From contig NZ_RHPJ01000001.1 of the NCBI RefSeq assembly GCF_004786095.1, forward strand, positions 682,001 to 746,000: a stretch of DNA of 64,000 nucleotides, given 5' to 3'. Source of the DNA: Serinibacter arcticus (GTDB lineage: Bacteria; Actinomycetota; Actinomycetes; Actinomycetales; Beutenbergiaceae). The first letter of the stretch is position 1. Each line of letters begins with the position of its first letter. A program made the position numbers and the translations under genes. Under the pieces are notes generated by a model. That model saw only the letters and a list, made by a program, of their open reading frames with translations, did not search any database and was not told the origin of the DNA. Positions 58,976 to 64,000 of this stretch are shown in pieces.

Positions 58976-61683
58976 GTCGCCACCGATCGGCCGGCCCCGC
59001 CGCGACTCCCCACGTCCTCGACGGTCTCGACCCCGCGTGGTCGCGCCTGATCGAGGTGCCGGACGCGTACGAGGAGCGCCGGGAGAGCAACACGTGGCAC
59101 GTGCTGGACAGCCTCGGGCGCCTGGAGGAGCTCGGCGCGCAGCCGGTCGGCACCATCCTGTGCGTGCACGGGAACCCGACGTGGTCCTACCTGTGGCGCC
59201 GCCTCGTGGCGGCCTCGACGGAGCAGGCCCGGGCGGGCGGGGCGGCCTGGCGCGTCGTCGCCGTCGACCAGCTCGGCATGGGCTTCTCCCAGCACGACTC
59301 CGGCTCCGACCCGCTCCGCACGCTCGAGGACCGGGTGGCCGACCTCGGCCGCCTCACGGACGCGCTCGGCCTCACCGGACGCGTGGTCACCCTCGGGCAC
59401 GACTGGGGCGGCGTGGTCTCGCTGGGCTGGGCGCTGGACCACCCCGATCTGCTCGCCGGCGTCGCCGTGCTCAACACGGCCGTGCACCAGCCCGAGACCG
59501 ACCCGATCCCCGCGCCGCTGCGGCTCACGCTGCAGGGCCCGGTGCTCGGCCCCGCCACCCAGGCCACGCGGGCCTTCCTCGAGACCACGCTGTCCCTGGC
59601 CGACCCACCCCTGCGCCCCGAGGTCCGCGAGGGGTTCCGCGCCCCCTACCGGAGCGCCGACCGTCGCCGCGGCATCCGCGGCTTCGTCGCCGACATCCCG
59701 GTCGAGGAGACCCACCCCAGCCGCACCGAGCTCGACCGGATCGCGGAGGGTCTGCGCGACCTGGCCGCCCCGGCGCTGGCGCTGTGGGGGCCGCGGGACC
59801 CGATCTTCAGCGACCGCTACCTCGACGACCTCGCCGACCGGCTGCCGCAGCTCGACGTGCACCGCTTCGAGGGTGCCGGCCACATGATCGCCGAGGAGGT
59901 CGACTACGCCTCGGCCGTGCTGACGTGGCTGGGCGACCTGGAGGAGGCGCACGGCCCGGAGGCGCGGCCGACGGCGGAGCCCGCCGTCGCCGAGCCGGCC
60001 GCCTGGACCACCCCACCCCTGTGGCACCACCTCGAGTCCCAGCGCGCCAGCCGCACGACGGCGCTCGTCGAGATGGCACCGCCCGTCGGGACGGGGCCCC
60101 GCACCGTGAGCTGGCGCGCCCTCGCGCGCCGGGTCGACGAGATCGGTGCGGGGCTGCTGGCCCTCGGTGTCCGTCCCGGCGACCGGATCTCGCTGCTCGT
60201 CCCGCCGGGCGCCGACCTCACCGCGATCCTCTACGCGTGCCTGCGTGTCGGCGCGGTCGCGGTCGTCGCCGACGCCGGACTCGGCGTGCGCGGCCTGACC
60301 CGCGCCGTCCGCGGGGCCCGGCCCACCCTGGTCATCGGCGCCGTCCCGGGCCTGTCGGCCGCCCGCGCGCTCGGCTGGCCCGGCGAGCGCATCGCCGTCG
60401 CCCCGCTCCCCCGCGCCCTCGCCCGCACCCTCGGCGCGAGGCGCAGCCTGCGCGACGTCACGGCGCTCGGTGCGCAGCGGCTCGCGGGGCGGACGCTCGC
60501 CGAGCTCGCGCCGACGCCCGGTCCCCGCGACACCGCCGCCGTCCTGTTCACCTCCGGATCGACCGGACCCGCCAAGGGGGTCGTCTACACGCACGGCCAG
60601 CTCGCCGCCGTGCGCGACGCGCTCGCCGCGACCTACGGCATCGGCCCGGACAGCGGCCTGGTGGCCGGCTTCGCCCCGTTCGCGCTGCTGGGCCCGGCGC
60701 TCGGCGCCCGCTCCGTCACGCCCGACATGGACGTGACCTCACCGGGCACGCTCACCGCGCGGGCGACGGCGGCGGCGGTCGACGCCGTCGGTGCGGCCAC
60801 GATGTTCCTGTCCCCCGCCGCCATCGCCGGGGTCGTCGCCACGGCGGACGCGCTCACCCCCGCCGAGCGGGACGCGCTGACCCGGGTGGGCACGTTCCTG
60901 TCCGCCGGCGCCCCCGTCCCGCTCGACCTGCTGACGGCCGCCGAGGCCCTCATGCCGAACGCCGAGGCCCACACGCCGTACGGCATGACCGAGGGTCTGC
61001 TGCTCACCGACGTCAGCGCGGACGAGATCCGCGCCGTCGCCCACGCCGCCGACAGCGGTGTGTGCGTCGGTCGACCGATCGCGCCCGTGAGCCTGCGCCT
61101 CTCGCCGCTCGACGAGCAGGGACGCGCGACGGGCGCGCTCGTCGGCGACCCCGGCGTGACCGGTGAGATCGTCGTCGCGGCGCCGCACCTGAAGGATCGC
61201 TACGACAAGCTCTGGCTCACCGAGCGCGCGAGCCGTCGCACCACGGGCGAGCCGGCGCCCGAGGGCCTGCGCTGGCACCGCACCGGCGACGTCGGTCACC
61301 TCGACGACGGGGGCCGCGTCTGGATCGAGGGGCGCCTGGCGCACGTGATCGTGACGGCGGACGGCGTGCTCACCCCCGTCGGGCCCGAGAGCGCGGTGGC
61401 GGGCTCTCCCCTCGTGGCCAGGGCCGCCGTCGTCGGGATCGGCCCGGTCGGCACGCAGCAGGTCGTGGCCGTCGTCGAGACGGTGCCGGGCGCGCGACGT
61501 CCGGGGCTCGCGCCGGAGGGGGTCGCCGACGACGTCCGGGCGCGCTGCCCCGTCCCGCTCGCCGCGGTGCTCGTGGTGCGCGAGCTGCCCACGGACGTGC
61601 GTCACAACTCGAAGATCGACCGGGGAATGCTGTCCGGCTGGGCCGCTGGCGTGCTCGCCGGCGGGCGGGTGACGGCGCCGTGA
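58972..61683 (+). CDS. oleBC: OleBC fusion: beta-lactone decarboxylase and beta-lactone synthetase
   Basis: Fusion protein of 903 aa. Residues about 1-325 are OleB, a haloalkane-dehalogenase-like alpha/beta hydrolase (CVHGNPTWSYLWR, nucleophile Asp144 in LGHDWGGVVS, terminal His in GAGHMIAEEV) that turns a beta-lactone into a cis-alkene plus CO2. From about 345 on is OleC, an AMP-ligase-fold beta-lactone synthetase (ATP loop FTSGSTGPAKGV, TPYGMTEG, HRTGDVGHLDDGG, C-terminal Lys in NSKIDRG). OleB and OleC fused in one chain is known from Micrococcus-type actinobacteria. There are 4-nt overlaps with oleA and oleD. Confidence 0.92.
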   Translation: MSRHRSAGPAATPHVLDGLDPAWSRLIEVPDAYEERRESNTWHVLDSLGRLEELGAQPVGTILCVHGNPTWSYLWRRLVAASTEQARAGGAAWRVVAVDQLGMGFSQHDSGSDPLRTLEDRVADLGRLTDALGLTGRVVTLGHDWGGVVSLGWALDHPDLLAGVAVLNTAVHQPETDPIPAPLRLTLQGPVLGPATQATRAFLETTLSLADPPLRPEVREGFRAPYRSADRRRGIRGFVADIPVEETHPSRTELDRIAEGLRDLAAPALALWGPRDPIFSDRYLDDLADRLPQLDVHRFEGAGHMIAEEVDYASAVLTWLGDLEEAHGPEARPTAEPAVAEPAAWTTPPLWHHLESQRASRTTALVEMAPPVGTGPRTVSWRALARRVDEIGAGLLALGVRPGDRISLLVPPGADLTAILYACLRVGAVAVVADAGLGVRGLTRAVRGARPTLVIGAVPGLSAARALGWPGERIAVAPLPRALARTLGARRSLRDVTALGAQRLAGRTLAELAPTPGPRDTAAVLFTSGSTGPAKGVVYTHGQLAAVRDALAATYGIGPDSGLVAGFAPFALLGPALGARSVTPDMDVTSPGTLTARATAAAVDAVGAATMFLSPAAIAGVVATADALTPAERDALTRVGTFLSAGAPVPLDLLTAAEALMPNAEAHTPYGMTEGLLLTDVSADEIRAVAHAADSGVCVGRPIAPVSLRLSPLDEQGRATGALVGDPGVTGEIVVAAPHLKDRYDKLWLTERASRRTTGEPAPEGLRWHRTGDVGHLDDGGRVWIEGRLAHVIVTADGVLTPVGPESAVAGSPLVARAAVVGIGPVGTQQVVAVVETVPGARRPGLAPEGVADDVRARCPVPLAAVLVVRELPTDVRHNSKIDRGMLSGWAAGVLAGGRVTAP

Positions 61684-62666
61684 CGGCCGAGAGCACCACC
61701 GTGCTGGTCACGGGAGCGAGCGGGTTCCTCGGTCGCGCCGTCGTGCGCGAGCTGCTGGCGCAGGGCCCGGCGGTCCGCACGCTGCAGCGCCGGCCGAGCG
61801 GCGTTGAGGGCGCCACCGACGTCCTCGGCTCGGTGACCGACCCCGGAGCGGTCGCCCGCGCGCTCGAGGGCGCCGACGCCGTCGTGCACCTCGCGGCCAA
61901 GGTCTCGCTCGCGGGCGAGGCCGCCGACTTCGAGCGGGTCAACGTGGGCGGCACGCGCACGCTGCTCGACGCCGCGGTCGCCGCCGGCGTCCGCCGCGTG
62001 GTGCACGTGTCCTCGCCGTCGGTCGCGCACCACGGCTCCTCGATCACGGGCGACGACGCCGCCCCCGCCGATCCCGCCCGCGCGCGCGGGGACTACGCCC
62101 GCACGAAGGCCGCGGCCGAGCTGCTGGCCCTGGGTCGCGACGGCGACGACCTGCACGTGGTCGCCGTCCGGCCGCACCTGGTCTGGGGTCCCGGCGACAC
62201 GCAGCTCGTCGCCCGCATCGTCGCGCGCGCCCGGGCCGGGCGCCTGCCCCTGCTCGGCCACGGCGCCGCCCTCATCGACTCCACCTACGTGGACAACGCC
62301 GCCAGCGCCATCGCCGCCGCGCTGGCCGCCGTCGACGACGTGCACGGCCGCGCCTACGTCGTCACGAACGGCGAACCGCGGCCGGTGGCCGAGCTGCTGG
62401 CCGGGATCTGCCGCGCGTCCGGCGTCGAGCCGCCGCGGTGGCGCGTGCCGGCCGCGCTGGCCAGGGGTGCCGGCGCCGCCGTCGAGGCGCTGTGGCGCGT
62501 GCGACCCGGCGACGACGAGCCACCGATGACCCGGTTCCTCGCCGAGCAGCTCTCCACGGCGCACTGGTTCGACCAGCGACGCACGCGCGAGTACCTGCGG
62601 TGGCAGCCGGCGGTCTCGATCGACGAGGGCCTGCGCCGCCTGGCGGCGCACTCCGCCTCCGCCTGA
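61680..62666 (+). CDS. oleD: OleD-type 2-alkyl-3-oxoalkanoate reductase
   Basis: Extended SDR reductase of 328 aa that reduces the OleA product to a beta-hydroxy acid with NADPH before ring closure by OleC. The nucleotide loop is VTGASGFLGRAVV, the active site is the Ser region HVSSPSVAHHG with YARTK (Tyr-x-x-x-Lys), and VRPHLVWGPGD is typical of the family. The GTG overlaps oleBC by 4 nt, so oleA, oleBC and oleD form a tight operon. It is convergent with recQ, 4 nt away. Confidence 0.9.
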   Translation: MTAESTTVLVTGASGFLGRAVVRELLAQGPAVRTLQRRPSGVEGATDVLGSVTDPGAVARALEGADAVVHLAAKVSLAGEAADFERVNVGGTRTLLDAAVAAGVRRVVHVSSPSVAHHGSSITGDDAAPADPARARGDYARTKAAAELLALGRDGDDLHVVAVRPHLVWGPGDTQLVARIVARARAGRLPLLGHGAALIDSTYVDNAASAIAAALAAVDDVHGRAYVVTNGEPRPVAELLAGICRASGVEPPRWRVPAALARGAGAAVEALWRVRPGDDEPPMTRFLAEQLSTAHWFDQRRTREYLRWQPAVSIDEGLRRLAAHSASA

Positions 62667-62670
62667 GGGC

Positions 62671-64000
62671 TCAGCCCTCCGGGGCGTCCGCCGCCACGAC
62701 GGCGAGCACGGCCTCGCCGTACGCCTCGAGCTTCTTCTCCCCGACGCCGGAGACGTCGCCGAGCGCGGACAGCGACGTCGGCCGGGCCCCGGCGATGCCG
62801 CGCAGCGTCGCGTCGCCGAAGACGATGTAGGCGGGTACGCCCTGCTCCTTGGCGACGCCACCGCGCCACGCCCGCAGCGCCTCGAACAGTCCGGCATCGG
62901 CCGGGGCGAGATCGGCCGCCGCCGCGCCGCCCGACCCCCGCGAGGACCGGCTCCTGCTCCGGCTCTGCCGCTCCGGCTCGGTCCGCAGCATCACGGGCCG
63001 TCGGCCGGCGAGCACGTCACCGGCGGCGTCCGTCGCGGTCAGCACGCCGTACTCCCCCTGCACCGCCAGCAGCCCCTGCGCGAGGACCTGGCGCACCACG
63101 CCCCGCCACTCGACGTCGCTGTGCTCGGTCCCGATGCCCCACGTCGAGAGCGCCTCGTGCCGGCCCTTGACCGCGCGCTCGTTCGAGCGGCCGAGCAGGA
63201 TGTCGATGAGGTGACCGGCGCCGAAGCGCTGGTTCCGCTCGCGCTCGAGCCGGACCACGGTGGAGAGCAGCTTCTGGGCCGCGACCGTGCCGTCCCAGGA
63301 CTGCGGCGGCGACAGGCACGTGTCGCAGTTGCCGCAGGCGGCGGACTCCTGGCCGAAGTAGGCCAGCAGCCGCACGCGGCGGCACTCCACCGTCTCGCAC
63401 AGCGCGAGCATCGCGTCGAGGTGGGCCGAGAGGTTGCGCCGGTGCGCGAGGTCGCCGTCGGAGGACTCGATCATGCGGCGCTGCTGCACCACGTCCTGCA
63501 GCCCGTAGGCGAGCCACGCCGTCGACGGCAGGCCGTCACGTCCGGCGCGACCGGTCTCCTGGTAGTAGCCCTCGACGCTCTTGGGCAGGTCCAGGTGCGC
63601 CACGAACCGGACGTCGGGCTTGTCGATGCCCATCCCGAAGGCGATCGTCGCGACCATCACGAGGCCGTCCTCGCGCAGGAACCGCGACTGGTTGCTCGCC
63701 CGGACGCTCGCGTCCAGCCCCGCGTGATACGGCAGCGCGGGGATCCCGGCCGCGACCAGCGCCGCCGCCGTCTTCTCGACCGACGCGCGCGAGAGGCAGT
63801 AGACGATGCCCGCATCGCCGTCGTGCTCCGCCGCGATCAGCCGCAGGAGCTGCTGGACCGGCTGCTGCTTGGGCTCGATGCGGTAGGTGATGTTGGGGCG
63901 GTCGAAGCTCGAGACGAACGAGGCCGCCTCGTCCAGGTCGAGCCGCTGGACGATCTCGCGCCGCGTGGCCGCGGTGGCCGTGGCCGTGAGCGCGATGCGC
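62671..64000 (-). CDS. recQ: ATP-dependent DNA helicase RecQ (C-terminal part, runs off the window)
   Basis: The last 442 residues of a RecQ helicase are visible. Helicase motifs IV-VI are present: [32 protein letters not shown] (motif V) and [12 protein letters not shown] (motif VI). The zinc-binding domain has its Cys residues in [12 protein letters not shown] and [12 protein letters not shown], and the RQC winged helix follows. A basic Arg/Ser linker leads to an HRDC domain at the C-terminus ([24 protein letters not shown] is the family region, beginning LFEALRAWR). RecQ unwinds recombination and replication intermediates 3' to 5'. The N-terminal motifs lie beyond position 64000. Confidence 0.94.
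   Translation of the reverse strand, partial: RIALTATATAATRREIVQRLDLDEAASFVSSFDRPNITYRIEPKQQPVQQLLRLIAAEHDGDAGIVYCLSRASVEKTAAALVAAGIPALPYHAGLDASVRASNQSRFLREDGLVMVATIAFGMGIDKPDVRFVAHLDLPKSVEGYYQETGRAGRDGLPSTAWLAYGLQDVVQQRRMIESSDGDLAHRRNLSAHLDAMLALCETVECRRVRLLAYFGQESAACGNCDTCLSPPQSWDGTVAAQKLLSTVVRLERERNQRFGAGHLIDILLGRSNERAVKGRHEALSTWGIGTEHSDVEWRGVVRQVLAQGLLAVQGEYGVLTATDAAGDVLAGRRPVMLRTEPERQSRSRSRSSRGSGGAAAADLAPADAGLFEALRAWRGGVAKEQGVPAYIVFGDATLRGIAGARPTSLSALGDVSGVGEKKLEAYGEAVLAVVAADAPEG

Overview
This 64 kb window comes from the chromosome of a high-GC actinobacterium, most likely a Micrococcales (Cellulomonadaceae or Beutenbergiaceae type). The signs are strong GC3 bias, frequent GTG starts, many promoters with a TANNNT -10 box 6-7 nt before the start codon, and actinobacterial markers (Lsr2, CarD, RegX3-SenX3, bS22, DUF3180, a mycothiol-dependent maleylpyruvate isomerase family protein, a UgpC/MsiK ATPase). 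Gene order is that of a core chromosome. No tRNA, rRNA, CRISPR array, IS element or prophage was seen.

Layout. 1-2.2 kb: MarR regulator, histidine phosphatase, TlpA and CcdA, the start of a cytochrome c maturation operon that leaves the window. 2.3-6 kb: YceI, a DUF836 glutaredoxin-like protein, a HAD-IB hydrolase, an XRE-MurA fusion, and the tiny ribosomal protein bS22. 6-14 kb: AcuC-like deacetylase, GH13 enzyme, GntP permease, TrkH/TrkA potassium uptake, a beta-lactamase-like lipoprotein. 14-21.5 kb: membrane Ser/Thr kinase facing otsA-otsB (trehalose), an MsiK-type sugar ABC ATPase, an orphan ABC ATPase paired with a DUF4032 kinase-like protein. 21.5-28 kb: rlmB-cysS, carD, an LpqE-like lipoprotein, regX3-senX3 divergent from phoU across a PHO box. 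28-33 kb: gpmA, lsr2, a 52-aa membrane protein, lysS, a DUF2520-PanC fusion. 33-40.3 kb: a second two-component system, DUF805, two PH-domain membrane proteins, a DUF222-HNH protein. 40.6-49.2 kb: dacB, zincin, tilS, hpt, ftsH, a degenerate FolB-FolK fusion, DUF3180. 49.4-55.8 kb: ppa, DUF6918, an NlpC/P60 endopeptidase, metY-metX, a mycothiol-dependent enzyme. 55.8-64 kb: amylosucrase divergent from a complete olefin cluster (oleA, oleBC, oleD), then the 3' part of recQ.

Functional themes are envelope and peptidoglycan (MurA-like, DacB, NlpC/P60, FtsH), alpha-glucan and trehalose metabolism (two GH13 enzymes, OtsAB, MsiK), phosphate sensing, methionine synthesis by direct sulfhydrylation, and long-chain olefin synthesis.

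The most striking pattern is that three gene clusters that are well conserved in actinobacteria each lack an internal pair here: ispD-ispF between carD and cysS, panD-coaX between lysS and panC, and folE-folP between ftsH and folB-folK. The remaining FolB/FolK is a single long protein whose active-site residues appear to be lost.
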